A program made the translations under genes and the position numbers. Below are positions 17,253 through 26,341 of a stretch of DNA of 64,000 nt, piece after piece. The notes beneath the pieces were generated by a model. It made no database searches, was not told where the DNA came from, and was given only the letters and a program-made list of their open reading frames with translations. The stretch is from Microbacterium testaceum (GTDB lineage Bacteria > Actinomycetota > Actinomycetes > Actinomycetales > Microbacteriaceae): positions 1 to 64,000 of the forward strand of contig NZ_BJML01000010.1 of NCBI RefSeq assembly GCF_006539145.1, written 5' to 3'. Within the stretch, counting starts at the first letter, position 1. Every line of letters starts with the position of its first letter.

Positions 17253-18542
17253 ATGGCCGCCCCTGACGAGCCGCGTGACGACGCGGACGCTCCCGAAACA
17301 GTCTCCGCCGATGCCCCCGCCGAGGTGAAGGCGGATGCCGCCGCAGCCGAGGGCTCCGACGACCACTTCCACGCCGCACGCCTGGGCGACGACGTCGGCG
17401 ACCGCCCGCGCAAGGACGTGCCCGACCCGAAAGACGCGGCCGAGCCCGACGACGTCATCCACCAGCCCGAGGACGTCGCCCCCGACACCTCGGAAGAGAC
17501 GCCGGGCAAGACCCAGCGCGTCGACGCCGAGGGCGACGAGGCACCCATGGATGCCGAGCCGACCCAGAACAAGCGCGCCGCCCTCGTCTACAACCCCACC
17601 AAGGTCGAGCCCGAGACGCTGCGCGCCCGCGTGGCCGAGCTCGCGGCCGCCGCCGAGTGGGCCGAGCCCCTGTTCTACGAGACGACGGTCGACGACCTCG
17701 GCGACGACGCGACCCGCGCTGCTCTCGACGAGAAGGTGGACGCCGTGCTCGTGGCCGGCGGCGACGGCACGGTGCGCGCGGTGGCCGAGGCTCTGACCTC
17801 GACGGGCGTCCCGCTGACGATCATCCCGAGCGGCACAGGGAACCTGCTCGCCCGCAATCTCAACCTTCCGCTCACCGACACCGACGCGATGATCCGCGCG
17901 ACGTTCGAGGGCGACATCCTCTCCATCGACACCGGCATCGCCCGCATCCGACGCGTCGACGGCGAGGTCGAAGAGCACGGGTTCTCGGTCATGGCCGGCA
18001 TCGGCCTGGACGCCGCGATGATCCAGAACACGCGTGACGATCTGAAGAAGCAGGTCGGCTGGGTCGCCTACGTCGACGGAGCGGCACGCTCGCTCGTCTC
18101 GGCGAAGCCGTTCCGCGTCATGTACCAGCTGGACGGACACCGCCTGCACTCGGCGAAGGTGCAGAGCGTGCTCTTCGCGAACTGCGGGGCCCTGCAGGGC
18201 GGCGTGGCGCTGATCCCCGATGCGTCCGTCGCAGACGGTCGACTCGACGTGGCCGTCCTGCAGCCGAGCGGTGTGCTGGGGTGGCTGGGCGTGTGGCGCA
18301 GCATCGTGTGGGACAACTCGGTGCTGCGCAAGTTCCGCGCCGGACGCCGCGTGCTCGAGCGCCGCAAGGACACCTCGGTGCGCTACCTCCGCGGCACCGG
18401 CATCGAACTGGCCACGGCCCCCGCGCAGCCGATCGAGCTGGACGGCGACGAGTTCGGTGAGGCGACGCGCATCTACACCCGCATCATCGCCGGCGGGCTC
18501 GTGGTCGCGCTGCCGAAGGGCCACGACACCTCGACGCTCTGA
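17253..18542 (+). CDS. Diacylglycerol kinase-family lipid kinase
   Basis: This 429-residue protein has a DAGK catalytic domain from about residue 105: ALVYNPTK, VLVAGGDGTVRAVAEAL (the GGDGT nucleotide-binding motif), IPSGTGNLLARNL, and GFSVMAGIGLDAAMI. The C-terminal half has the ALIPDASVADGRLDVAVL segment of the second domain. It probably phosphorylates a lipid such as diacylglycerol. The first 100 residues are acidic, Pro/Ala-rich and probably disordered, an unusual extension. The long form is preferred because a TATGGT box (17241-17246) ends 6 bases before ATG 17253. It is divergent from serS. Confidence 0.88.
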   Translation: MAAPDEPRDDADAPETVSADAPAEVKADAAAAEGSDDHFHAARLGDDVGDRPRKDVPDPKDAAEPDDVIHQPEDVAPDTSEETPGKTQRVDAEGDEAPMDAEPTQNKRAALVYNPTKVEPETLRARVAELAAAAEWAEPLFYETTVDDLGDDATRAALDEKVDAVLVAGGDGTVRAVAEALTSTGVPLTIIPSGTGNLLARNLNLPLTDTDAMIRATFEGDILSIDTGIARIRRVDGEVEEHGFSVMAGIGLDAAMIQNTRDDLKKQVGWVAYVDGAARSLVSAKPFRVMYQLDGHRLHSAKVQSVLFANCGALQGGVALIPDASVADGRLDVAVLQPSGVLGWLGVWRSIVWDNSVLRKFRAGRRVLERRKDTSVRYLRGTGIELATAPAQPIELDGDEFGEATRIYTRIIAGGLVVALPKGHDTSTL

Positions 18543-18558
18543 CCGGGCGGGGTTCGCG

Positions 18559-18626
18559 CCAGATCACGTGATCTGGCCGAACGCACGCGCCACGGCGCGT
18601 GGCATCGGCGAGGTCACGTGATCTCG
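18559..18626. repeat. Pair of CACGTG-centred palindromes before the photolyase gene
   Basis: A perfect 20-base palindrome (18559-18578) and a near-perfect 18-base one (18609-18626) share the core AGRTCACGTGATCT. Their centres are 49 bases apart. They lie between the lipid kinase stop and the photolyase promoter box at 18701-18706. They could be binding sites for a dimeric regulator. Confidence 0.6.
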
Positions 18627-18712
18627 TTGGTCCAGCCGAGCGGCGGGCGGCGCGACGGCACGGCGGGTGTCAAGCCCGGAGAGCCGGATGCCGCGATCGA
18701 TAGCGTCGGGGA

Positions 18713-20083
18713 ATGGCTTCGCCCTCGATCGTATGGTTCCGTGACGACCTGCGCCTGACCGACAACCCGGCACTACGAGCCGCCCTCGACCGCGACGAAC
18801 CGATCATCGCGCTCTACGTGCTGGACGAGGAGTCCGATGGCGTTCGCGCGATCGGCGGGGCGGCGCGGTGGTGGTTGCACGGGTCGCTGACGTCGCTCGG
18901 CGAGCGCCTCGAGGAACGCGGGAGCACCCTCGTGCTTCGCCGGGGCGCGGCATCCGAGGTCCTCCCGGCCGTGGTCGAAGAGGTCGGGGCGGGCGCGGTG
19001 TTCTGGAACCGGCGCTACGGCGGGGCCGAGCGCGAGATCGACGCGGGCCTCAAAGAGAAGTTGCGCGACGAGGGGGTCGATGTCGCCTCGTTCGCCGCCA
19101 ACCTGCTGTACGAACCGTGGACGGTGCGTACGCAGTCCGACAAGCCCTATGGCGTCTACAGCCCGTTCGCCCGGGCGGTGCAGAAGCTTGCGGCCCCGCG
19201 TCCACCGATGCCCGAGGCACGCAAGGTGCCCGGGGTGTCGGCATCCGTCGACTCCGACGACCTGTCGTCCTGGAGCCTGCTGCCGTCGAAGCCCGACTGG
19301 GCCGGAGGTCTGCGCGAGACCTGGGAGCCGGGGGAACCGGCGGCGAAGGCGCGTCTCAAGGAGTTCCTCGACGACGACCTCGGCGACTACTCGACGTATC
19401 GCGACGAGTTCGCCGGCGGTGCCACCTCGAACCTGTCCCCGCGCCTGCGCTGGGGCGAGCTCAGCCCGTACCAGGTGTGGCACGAGACCCTCGAACACAA
19501 GGGATCGGGTGAGCATGCGAAGAGCGCGGGCGGCTTCCTGTCCGAGCTGGTGTGGCGGGAGTTCGCCTGGCACGTCACGTTCCACTCGCCCGACATCGCG
19601 ACGGTGAACTGGCGCCGAAACTTCGACGACTTCCCCTGGCCGAAGCTGAACCGCTCCCACCTCGAGACCTGGCAGCAGGGCAAGACGGGGGTGGCCGTGG
19701 TCGATGCCGGGATGCGCCAGCTCTGGCACACCGGCGTCATGCACAACCGCGTGCGCATGGTCACGGCATCCTTCCTCATCAAGAACCTGCTGATCGACTG
19801 GCGACACGGTGAGCAGTGGTTCTGGGATTGCCTGGTCGATGCGGATGCCGCGAGCAACCCCTTCAACTGGCAGTGGGTCGCGGGATCCGGCGCGGATGCC
19901 GCTCCCTACTTCCGCGTGTTCAATCCCGAGACGCAACGCAAGAAGTTCGACTCCCACGACCAGTACGTGCGCGCGTGGGCGCCCGAGTACCTCGGCGACA
20001 ACCCGCCGGAGCCCATGGTCGACCTCGGCGAGACCCGCAAGCGCGCGCTCGACGCGTACGCGCAGGTGCGGCACGGGGGCTGA
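18713..20083 (+). CDS. Deoxyribodipyrimidine photolyase (cryptochrome/photolyase family)
   Basis: This 456-residue enzyme repairs UV-induced cyclobutane pyrimidine dimers with blue light and FAD. The N-terminal SIVWFRDDLRLTDNPAL opens the antenna-binding domain. The FAD domain carries LVWREFAWH, then DAGMRQLWHTGVMHNRVRM, ASFLIKNLLIDWRHGEQWF and DADAASNPFNWQWVAGSGADA, the class I hallmarks. The length is normal. The start at ATG 18713 is set by TAGCGT (18701-18706) 6 bases upstream, so the transcript is probably leaderless. Two CACGTG palindromes further upstream may control it. Confidence 0.95.
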   Translation: MASPSIVWFRDDLRLTDNPALRAALDRDEPIIALYVLDEESDGVRAIGGAARWWLHGSLTSLGERLEERGSTLVLRRGAASEVLPAVVEEVGAGAVFWNRRYGGAEREIDAGLKEKLRDEGVDVASFAANLLYEPWTVRTQSDKPYGVYSPFARAVQKLAAPRPPMPEARKVPGVSASVDSDDLSSWSLLPSKPDWAGGLRETWEPGEPAAKARLKEFLDDDLGDYSTYRDEFAGGATSNLSPRLRWGELSPYQVWHETLEHKGSGEHAKSAGGFLSELVWREFAWHVTFHSPDIATVNWRRNFDDFPWPKLNRSHLETWQQGKTGVAVVDAGMRQLWHTGVMHNRVRMVTASFLIKNLLIDWRHGEQWFWDCLVDADAASNPFNWQWVAGSGADAAPYFRVFNPETQRKKFDSHDQYVRAWAPEYLGDNPPEPMVDLGETRKRALDAYAQVRHGG

Positions 20084-20131
20084 GGTTCCGGCCGCCCCAC
20101 GGGTGATCGGGTCCCGGCATCCGGGCACACG

Positions 20132-20163
20132 AAAGGGGCGCCACCTCACGGTGACGCCCCTTC
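20132..20163. terminator. Terminator between photolyase and Asp23 genes
   Basis: Arms around 20133-20145 and 20150-20162 pair with one mismatch (AAGGGGCG against CGCCCCTT at the base). It lies between convergent genes and is flanked by an A-run on one side and TT on the other, so it may serve both. Confidence 0.75.
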
Positions 20164-20175
20164 ACGAGACGGGTG

Positions 20176-20598
20176 TCAGTTGACGCGCTGCTCGTCGGCG
20201 TCGTCCTCGTCGTCACCCGGGATGAAGACGTCGACCACGGTCACGTTGATCTCGGCGACCTTCATGCCCACGAGCTCGGTGATGGCCTGGTGCACGGCCG
20301 AACGGACGTCCGAGGCCACGCGCTGCAGCTGCTCGGGGTAGTCGACCTGGATCGCGATGTCGGCGGCGACCTCCGTCTCGCCGACCTCGACGCTCACGCC
20401 CTGCGCGTGGTCCTTGGCGCCAACCGCCTGGCGAATGTTGCCGATGACGCGAGCGGCACCGCCGCCGAGGGCGTGGACGCCGGGAACCTCGGCCGCGGCG
20501 ATGCCGGCGACCTTGGCGACGACGGCGTCGACGATGACAGTCGAGCCGCCGTCCTTCGTGGCGGGGGTGGTCGTGGCGGTGGTGGTGTTCTCGGCCAT
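20176..20598 (-). CDS. Asp23/Gls24 family envelope stress protein
   Basis: This 140-residue protein matches the Asp23/Gls24 (alkaline-shock) family. The core begins at TVIVDAVVAKVAGIAAAEVPGVHALG, continues with GVSVEVGETEVAADIAIQVDYPEQL and ends with ELVGMKVAEINVTVVDVFIPG. The N-terminal 20 residues are Thr-rich and the C-terminus acidic. Such proteins are linked to cell-envelope stress in Gram-positive bacteria. The ATG at 20598 follows AAGGAAG with good spacing. Confidence 0.9.
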   Translation of the reverse strand: MAENTTTATTTPATKDGGSTVIVDAVVAKVAGIAAAEVPGVHALGGGAARVIGNIRQAVGAKDHAQGVSVEVGETEVAADIAIQVDYPEQLQRVASDVRSAVHQAITELVGMKVAEINVTVVDVFIPGDDEDDADEQRVN

Positions 20599-20767
20599 GT
20601 TCGCTTCCTTCCGTCGTTCCGGGACCGTGTGTCCCGCGATGTCATAAGTGAGACGCGACGGGCGGCGCCTTCGTCACGCCCTCTTGCTGAGAGAAGCCTG
20701 AGGATGGCGGCGCGAACGACGGAATAGCGGATGCCGCCACGGCGTTCCAGCCGAGGTGAACGACGCT

Positions 20768-21805
20768 ATGCCCTCCCTCTCCGTTCTCGACCTCGTCCCC
20801 GTTCGCGGGGGACAGACCAGCGCGCAGGCGGTGAGTTCGGCCCTCGATCTCGTCGAGCGCGCCGACCGCCTCGGATATCGCCGCTACTGGTTCGCCGAGC
20901 ACCACAACATGCCCTCCGTGGCATCCACCACTCCCCCGGTGCTGATCGCCGCGGCGGCCGCGCGCACCTCGCGCATCCGCGTCGGCTCGGGTGGCGTCAT
21001 GCTGCCCAACCACTCGCCGCTCATCGTCGCGGAGCAGTTCGCCGCTCTCGAGGCCCTGGCCCCGGGCCGCATCGATCTCGGCATCGGGCGCGCCCCCGGC
21101 AGCGACCCCGTCATCACCCAGCTGCTGAACCGTTCGGGCACCACGAGCGACGTCTCGCGCTTTCCCGACCACGTCACCGACATCATGGCGCTCACTTCTC
21201 CCGAGGGCGCCACCGTCCGTTTCACCTCGGGCACCGAGTACCAGGTGAAGGCCACGCCCGCGGCATCCGGAATGCCACAGGTCTGGCTCCTCGGATCGAG
21301 CGACTACTCCGCGCAGCTCGCGGCGAGCTTCGGCCTGCCCTACGTGTTCGCCAACCACTTCGCCGGCGAGGGCCTCGAGCACGCCCTGCGTCTCTACCGC
21401 GACCAGTTCGTGCCGAACGAGTCGGGTGAGGGTCCCCGCACCTTCGTCACCGCGAACGTCGTCGCCGCCCCCACCTCCGAAGAGGCCGAGGAGCGCGCGA
21501 TCCCGCAGCTGCGCATGATGGCACGACTGCGCAGCAACCGCCCCCTCACGCCGCTCGAGACGATCGAGACCGCCCAGGCCGATCCGTTCGACGCGATGAC
21601 GGAGTCGATCATGGCCTCGACCCGCCAGAAGTGGTTCGTCGGCACGGGCGACGACGTGCGCGCGCAGCTCAGCGCCTTCGCCGCGCAGCACGGCGTCGAC
21701 GAGATCATGGTGTCGCCCGTGGCGGGCGCGTACGAGGGCGAGACGTCGGAGGGGCGCGCGCAGACGCTCGAGCTGCTCGCGGCTCCGGCGGCCATCGCGG
21801 CCTGA
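20768..21805 (+). CDS. LLM-class flavin-dependent oxidoreductase (luciferase-like)
   Basis: This 345-residue protein is a luciferase-like TIM-barrel oxidoreductase of the group that uses FMN or F420. Family features are LSVLDLVPVRGGQ at the start, YWFAEHHNMPSVAST, RIRVGSGGVMLPNHSPLIVAEQF and GRIDLGIGRAPG. The ATG at 20768 is preceded by AGGTGA at 8 bases; a GTG four codons earlier lies inside that box and is less likely. It is a single gene, divergent from the Asp23 gene. The substrate is unknown. Confidence 0.9.
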   Translation: MPSLSVLDLVPVRGGQTSAQAVSSALDLVERADRLGYRRYWFAEHHNMPSVASTTPPVLIAAAAARTSRIRVGSGGVMLPNHSPLIVAEQFAALEALAPGRIDLGIGRAPGSDPVITQLLNRSGTTSDVSRFPDHVTDIMALTSPEGATVRFTSGTEYQVKATPAASGMPQVWLLGSSDYSAQLAASFGLPYVFANHFAGEGLEHALRLYRDQFVPNESGEGPRTFVTANVVAAPTSEEAEERAIPQLRMMARLRSNRPLTPLETIETAQADPFDAMTESIMASTRQKWFVGTGDDVRAQLSAFAAQHGVDEIMVSPVAGAYEGETSEGRAQTLELLAAPAAIAA

Positions 21806-21878
21806 CACGCCCTGACCGTCACGGCCTGACGTGTCCGTTTCCGCGTCCCGGGCGCGGGGGCGGGGGCACGACACCGCC

Positions 21879-21951
21879 TCGCGAGACGGCATCTCGCTGA
21901 CAAAGAGGCGTCATCTTGCTACCGAATCGTCAGCGAGATGCGGTTTCGCGA
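21879..21951. repeat. 23-base inverted repeat between convergent genes
   Basis: The arms 21879-21901 and 21929-21951 match at 21 of 23 positions; the inner 13 bases (GCATCTCGCTGAC) are perfect. The 27-base spacer is AT-richer than its surroundings. It lies between convergent genes. The long loop makes it unlike a simple terminator and more like an intergenic palindromic element. Confidence 0.65.
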
Positions 21952-22000
21952 CGAAGGGGCCCACGCCGCGCACATCACGGGCGACTCCAGAGGCTCTGGG

Positions 22001-22963
22001 TCAGGCCTCGGGTTCGCCGCTGAGCAGGCCGCGCAGCCAGTCGCGCGCTTCGACGAACACATCGTCGCTGTAGCGCTGCGGGTACCGGACGATGGCGCGG
22101 TCGGCGCGGGCGTACGAGCCGAGGAAGATCACCTTGGGGCTGAAGCGGCGGAGGCCGAGCAGGGCGTCGGCCATGCGCTCGTCGAGGACGTGCCCGTCGG
22201 CATCGATGACGAAGCGGTAGCGGCCGAGAGCGTCGCCGATGGGGCGGGATGCCAACAGGCTCAGGTTGATCCCGCGCGTGGCGAACTGCTCGAGCAGTTC
22301 CAGAAGCGCGCCCGGGTGGTCCTCGGGCAGCTCGACGATGAGCGACGTCTTGTCGGCGCCGGTGGGGGGCGCGGGAGCGACGGTGCGGCTCACGAGCACG
22401 AAGCGCGTCACGGCGTTGGGGTTGTCGCCGATGGTCTCGGCGAGCACCGTCAGGTCGTGGTGGGCGACGATTCCGGGCGCGGCGATCGCGGCATCCGCGG
22501 CGCTCGTCCCGTCGAGGACGCCGAGGGCACTCGCGACGTTGCTCTCGGCAGGAAGGTGGGCGTGGGCGGGGACGTTCTCGCTCAGCCACTTCAAGCACTG
22601 CGCGTAGGCCACGGGGTGCGCGGCGATCAGCGACACGTCGGCGAGGGTCGCACCGGGGCGTGCGACGAGCACGAAGTTCACCGGCACGAGGTACTCGCCC
22701 ACGATGCGCAGCCCGGACACGGTGGCCAGGGCGTCTTGCGCGGTGGAGACGCCGCCGTCGACCGAGTTCTCGATCGCGATCATCGCGGCATCCGAACGGC
22801 CCTCGACCACATCGGCGAGTGCTTCGCCGACGTTGCGGACGGGCCGCCAGATCTGGTCACGCGCCTCCGGCACCTGGGCGAGGGCGGCCTCGGTGAAGGT
22901 TCCGGCCGGCCCCAGGTAGCTGTAGGTACGGCGGGCGGGCGCGGAATCTGTGTCGGGCAGCAC
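22001..22963 (-). CDS. pheA: Prephenate dehydratase
   Basis: This 320-residue enzyme converts prephenate to phenylpyruvate in phenylalanine synthesis. The catalytic domain starts with [15 protein letters not shown]; it contains the [20 protein letters not shown] segment and the catalytic [11 protein letters not shown] (the TRF motif). A C-terminal ACT domain follows ([22 protein letters not shown], then [18 protein letters not shown]), which usually senses phenylalanine. There is no chorismate mutase part. The start is GTG 22963; a TAGGCT box 6 bases upstream on this strand points to a leaderless transcript. It is divergent from pgm. Confidence 0.95.
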   Translation of the reverse strand: MLPDTDSAPARRTYSYLGPAGTFTEAALAQVPEARDQIWRPVRNVGEALADVVEGRSDAAMIAIENSVDGGVSTAQDALATVSGLRIVGEYLVPVNFVLVARPGATLADVSLIAAHPVAYAQCLKWLSENVPAHAHLPAESNVASALGVLDGTSAADAAIAAPGIVAHHDLTVLAETIGDNPNAVTRFVLVSRTVAPAPPTGADKTSLIVELPEDHPGALLELLEQFATRGINLSLLASRPIGDALGRYRFVIDADGHVLDERMADALLGLRRFSPKVIFLGSYARADRAIVRYPQRYSDDVFVEARDWLRGLLSGEPEA

Positions 22964-23064
22964 CGGCTCAGCCTAGCCGCGTCGCCGAGGCCGCCTGTCG
23001 ACGGATTCGCTCTGAATGCGTCACGGCGTGTGCGCATGTCGGAGGGAGCAGGCAGACTGGGCGC

Positions 23065-24711
23065 ATGAGCAGTCGCGCAGGGCAGCCCGCAGAGGCATCC
23101 GATCTCATCGACGTCGACGAACTGATCGCCGCGTATTACGATCGCAAACCGGATGCCACGGTGCCCGAGCAGCGTGTCGCGTTCGGCACCAGCGGTCACC
23201 GCGGATCGTCGCTGAGCACCAGCTTCAACGAGGACCACATCCTCGCCACGACCCAGGCGATCGTCGACTATCGCACCGCTCAGGGGATCACCGGCCCGCT
23301 CTTCCTCGGTCGCGACACCCACGGGCTGTCGCTTCCCGCCGAGCGCAGCGCCATCGAGGTGCTGGTCGCCAACGGCGTCGACGTGCGCGTCGACGCGCGC
23401 GACGCCTGGGTGCCGACGCCGGCTCTCAGCCACGCGATCCTCACGTACAACCGCGGCCGCGCCGCCGACGACCCGGGCCGTTCCGACGGCATCGTCGTCA
23501 CCCCCTCGCACAACCCGCCCCGCGACGGCGGTTTCAAGTACAACCCGCCGCACGGCGGCCCCGCCGACACCGACGCCACCGGCTGGATCGCGGACCGCGC
23601 CAACGAGCTCATCGCGGCGGGGCTCGAGGGCGTGAAGCGCACGCGTCACGCCGACATCGACCTCGACGGCCTGGGCCAGTACGACTTCCGCGACGCGTAT
23701 GTGCGAGATCTGGCATCCATCATCGACATCGAGGCCATCAAGAACGCGGGCGTGCGCATCGGCGCCGACCCGCTGGGCGGCGCATCGGTGGAGTATTGGG
23801 CGCTCATCGCCGAGATCTACGGACTCGACCTGACCGTGGTCAACCCCGAGGTCGACCCGACCTGGAAGTTCATGACCCTCGACTGGGACGAGAAGATCCG
23901 CATGGATCCCTCCTCCCCCTCGGCCATGGCGTCGCTGGTCGCCGCGCGCGACGAGTACGACATCCTCACGGGCAACGACGCCGATGCCGACCGCCACGGC
24001 ATCGTCACCCCCGACGCGGGGCTCATGAACCCCAACCACTACCTCGCCGTCGCGATCGACTACCTGTTCTCGCACCGCCCGCACTGGCCGGCCGACGCCG
24101 CCGTGGGCAAGACGCTCGTGTCGTCGATGATCATCGACCGCGTCGCCGCCTCACTCGGCAAGACGCTGCTCGAGGTCCCCGTGGGCTTCAAGTGGTTCGT
24201 GCCCGGTCTGCTCGACGGCTCCGTCGCGTTCGGCGGCGAGGAGTCGGCCGGCGCGTCGTTCCTGCGCAAGGACGGAACCGTCTGGACCACCGACAAGGAC
24301 GGCATCCTGCTCTGCCTGCTGGCCGCCGAGATCCTCGCCGTCACCGGCAAGACTCCTTCGCAGCGCTACGCGGAGCTCGAGAGCGAGTTCGGCGCCTCGG
24401 CGTACCAGCGCGTCGATGCCCCGGCTTCGCCCGCGCAGAAGTCGGCTCTGTCGAAGCTGTCTCCGGATGCCGTGACCGCCACCGAGCTCGCGGGTGAGCC
24501 GATCACCGCGAAGCTCTCGCACGCGCCCGGCAACGGCGCGGCGATCGGCGGGCTCAAGGTGCAGACCGAGTCGGCGTGGTTCGCCGCACGCCCCTCCGGC
24601 ACCGAAGACGTCTACAAGCTGTACGCCGAGTCTCTTCGCGGCGAGGAGCACCTGCGCGCGGTGCAGGAAGAAGCACGAGCGGTCGTCTCGGCCGCGCTCG
24701 GCCAGGCCTGA
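23065..24711 (+). CDS. pgm: Phosphoglucomutase (alpha-D-glucose phosphate-specific)
   Basis: This 548-residue enzyme interconverts glucose-1-phosphate and glucose-6-phosphate. The phosphate-accepting serine is in [13 protein letters not shown], the metal loop in [12 protein letters not shown], the sugar-binding loop in [12 protein letters not shown], and the phosphate-binding loop in [24 protein letters not shown] near the N-terminus is the first active-site segment. ATG 23065 lies 6 bases after a weaker box (CAGACT). In this window it would take glucose-1-phosphate made by galT/galK into glycolysis. Confidence 0.95.
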   Translation: MSSRAGQPAEASDLIDVDELIAAYYDRKPDATVPEQRVAFGTSGHRGSSLSTSFNEDHILATTQAIVDYRTAQGITGPLFLGRDTHGLSLPAERSAIEVLVANGVDVRVDARDAWVPTPALSHAILTYNRGRAADDPGRSDGIVVTPSHNPPRDGGFKYNPPHGGPADTDATGWIADRANELIAAGLEGVKRTRHADIDLDGLGQYDFRDAYVRDLASIIDIEAIKNAGVRIGADPLGGASVEYWALIAEIYGLDLTVVNPEVDPTWKFMTLDWDEKIRMDPSSPSAMASLVAARDEYDILTGNDADADRHGIVTPDAGLMNPNHYLAVAIDYLFSHRPHWPADAAVGKTLVSSMIIDRVAASLGKTLLEVPVGFKWFVPGLLDGSVAFGGEESAGASFLRKDGTVWTTDKDGILLCLLAAEILAVTGKTPSQRYAELESEFGASAYQRVDAPASPAQKSALSKLSPDAVTATELAGEPITAKLSHAPGNGAAIGGLKVQTESAWFAARPSGTEDVYKLYAESLRGEEHLRAVQEEARAVVSAALGQA

Positions 24712-24722
24712 GTCTCCGCAGC

Positions 24723-24760
24723 CGAAAGCGGCGTCGCCCCGAGGGGTGGCGCCGCTTTCG
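24723..24760 (+). terminator. Terminator after pgm
   Basis: CGAAAGCGGCG at 24723 pairs with CGCCGCTTTCG ending at 24760, with a GC-rich inner stem. It starts 12 bases past the pgm stop. Confidence 0.8.
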
Positions 24761-24858
24761 CGTGGGCGGGCGGCGGGCGACCGGTGCGCGACCCGGCGGT
24801 CTCACGGGGTCGAGGGGCGGGGTCCCGCGGCTTCGGGGCGTGCTGGGGTGGCCGGTGC

Positions 24859-24929
24859 ACGCATAAACGGCATCCGCGCGCATGAACACGAGGAACACGC
24901 GTTTATGCGCGCGGATCGCGTTTATGCGT
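24859..24929. repeat. Dispersed palindromic element, copy A (GCATAAACG type)
   Basis: The arms 24859-24890 and 24898-24929 pair over about 32 bases with three mismatches and one G-T pair. Both ends read ACGCATAAACG inward. Copy B at 43118-43194 shares the ends and the internal GATCGCGTTTATGCG. Each copy lies in an intergenic gap next to a plus-strand stop. Confidence 0.7.
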
Positions 24930-24990
24930 CGGTGGCGCCCGACCACAGGATCGCGGGACCGACGCGACGACCGCCGGGAGCCGCCCCGGC

Positions 24991-25050
24991 GGTCGCGGGA
25001 ACACCACGGCGGGCGCGGGAACACCACGGCGGTCGCGGGAACACCACGGC
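24991..25050. repeat. Three tandem 20-base repeats
   Basis: Units 24991-25010, 25011-25030 and 25031-25050 read GGTCGCGGGAACACCACGGC with one base change in the middle copy. They run directly into the alcohol dehydrogenase terminator. No coding role is seen. Confidence 0.75.
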
Positions 25051-25080
25051 CCCGGCGTTCGGGGAACGTCGGGGCCGTGG
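25044..25080 (-). terminator. Strong terminator of the alcohol dehydrogenase gene
   Basis: A 17-base-pair stem (25044-25060 with 25064-25080, one G-T pair) with a 3-base loop lies 35 bases past the alcohol dehydrogenase stop on the minus strand. Its distal arm is shared with the last unit of the tandem repeat. Confidence 0.8.
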
Positions 25081-25114
25081 CATCCGGGATGATCCGGACC
25101 TCAGCGGGCGAGGA

Positions 25115-26161
25115 TCAGGCGGGAGCGAAGGTCTTCGCGTCGATCACGAAGCGGTAGCGCACGTCGCTCTTCAGCACGCGCTCGTAGGCCTCGTTGATCT
25201 GGTCGGCCGAGATGAGCTCGGTCTCGGGCGCGATGCCGTTCTCGGCGCAGAAGTCGAGCATCTCCTGGGTCTCGCGGATGCCGCCGATCGACGAACCCGC
25301 GAAGGAACGACGGTTGGTGAACAGCGTGAAGACCTGGATGGGCAGCGGCTCCGGCGGGGCGCCGACGTTGACCATCGTGCCGTTGAGGGCGAGCAGGCCC
25401 AGGTACTGCTTGAGGTCGAGCGGGGCGCTGACGGTGTTGATGATGAGGTCGAAGCTCTTCTTGAGCGTCTCGAAGGTCTCTTCGTCCTTCGTCGCGTAGT
25501 AGTGGTCGGCGCCCATCTTCAGGCCGTCGTCCTTCTTGCTCAGCGTCTGCGAGAGCACGGTGACCTCGGCGCCCATGGCGTGGGCGATCTTGACGGCCAT
25601 GTGGCCGAGACCGCCGAGGCCGACGACGGCGACCTTCTTGCCGGGGCCGGCGTTCCAGTGGTTCAGGGGCGAGTAGGTCGTGATGCCGGCGCACAGCAGC
25701 GGCGCGGCCTTCTCGTAGGGGATCGACTCGGGAACGCGCAGCACGAAGTGCTCGTCGACGACGATCTTCTCGCTGTAGCCGCCCTGGGTGATCGTTCCGT
25801 CGACGTCCTTGGCGCCGTAGGTGCCGATGTTGCCCTTCTCGCAGTACTGCTCCTCCCCGGCGAGGCAGTTCTCGCACTCGCGGCAGGAGTTGACCATGCA
25901 GCCCACGCCGACGCGGTCGCCGACCTTGTGGCTGGTGACGTCTGCGCCGACCTCGGCGACCGTGCCGACGATCTCGTGGCCGACGGTCAGGGGGTAGGGC
26001 ACGTCACCCCATTCGCCGCGGATGGTGTGGATGTCGGAGTGGCAGATGCCGGCGTAGGCGATGTCGATGAGGACGTCCTTCGGGCCGACGTCACGACGCT
26101 CGATGGTCGTGGGCTCGAGGGGCGAGGTCGCGGACGACGCCGCGTAGGCGTTGACGTGCAT
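25115..26161 (-). CDS. Zinc-dependent alcohol dehydrogenase (MDR, CAD/YahK-like)
   Basis: This 348-residue enzyme is a medium-chain zinc alcohol/aldehyde reductase, probably NADP(H)-dependent. The catalytic zinc site is in [14 protein letters not shown] and GHEIVGTV, and the structural zinc site is the four-Cys segment [18 protein letters not shown]. The Rossmann motif is [15 protein letters not shown]. The likely class is the cinnamyl-alcohol-dehydrogenase-like group that reduces aldehydes. The ATG at 26161 follows GAGGAG by 4 bases; an upstream start 12 codons earlier is ignored. It is a single gene with its own terminator. Confidence 0.93.
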   Translation of the reverse strand: MHVNAYAASSATSPLEPTTIERRDVGPKDVLIDIAYAGICHSDIHTIRGEWGDVPYPLTVGHEIVGTVAEVGADVTSHKVGDRVGVGCMVNSCRECENCLAGEEQYCEKGNIGTYGAKDVDGTITQGGYSEKIVVDEHFVLRVPESIPYEKAAPLLCAGITTYSPLNHWNAGPGKKVAVVGLGGLGHMAVKIAHAMGAEVTVLSQTLSKKDDGLKMGADHYYATKDEETFETLKKSFDLIINTVSAPLDLKQYLGLLALNGTMVNVGAPPEPLPIQVFTLFTNRRSFAGSSIGGIRETQEMLDFCAENGIAPETELISADQINEAYERVLKSDVRYRFVIDAKTFAPA

Positions 26162-26285
26162 GGTTCTCCTCAGAGGGGTCGATGCGGATGCATCCATCCT
26201 CCCCCGGGTCGGGGCCGCAGGGCTCGGGGTTGCACGGATGTGCGCGAAGGGGAAGGGATGCCGGCACCCCGGTCCCTCGGCAACG

Positions 26286-26331
26286 CCGAAGGCCGTGGCG
26301 GTCGCGGGGAGGCGACCGACACGGCCTTCGG
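26286..26331 (-). terminator. 20-base-pair hairpin after the GH30 gene
   Basis: Arms 26286-26305 and 26312-26331 match at 19 of 20 positions with a 6-base loop. It begins 11 bases after the GH30 stop on the minus strand. It lies in the gap between that gene and the alcohol dehydrogenase start. Confidence 0.85.
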
Positions 26332-26341
26332 TTTCAAAGAG

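Noticed and set aside
24991..25050. CRISPR array
   Set aside because: The three 20-base repeats are adjacent, without spacers.
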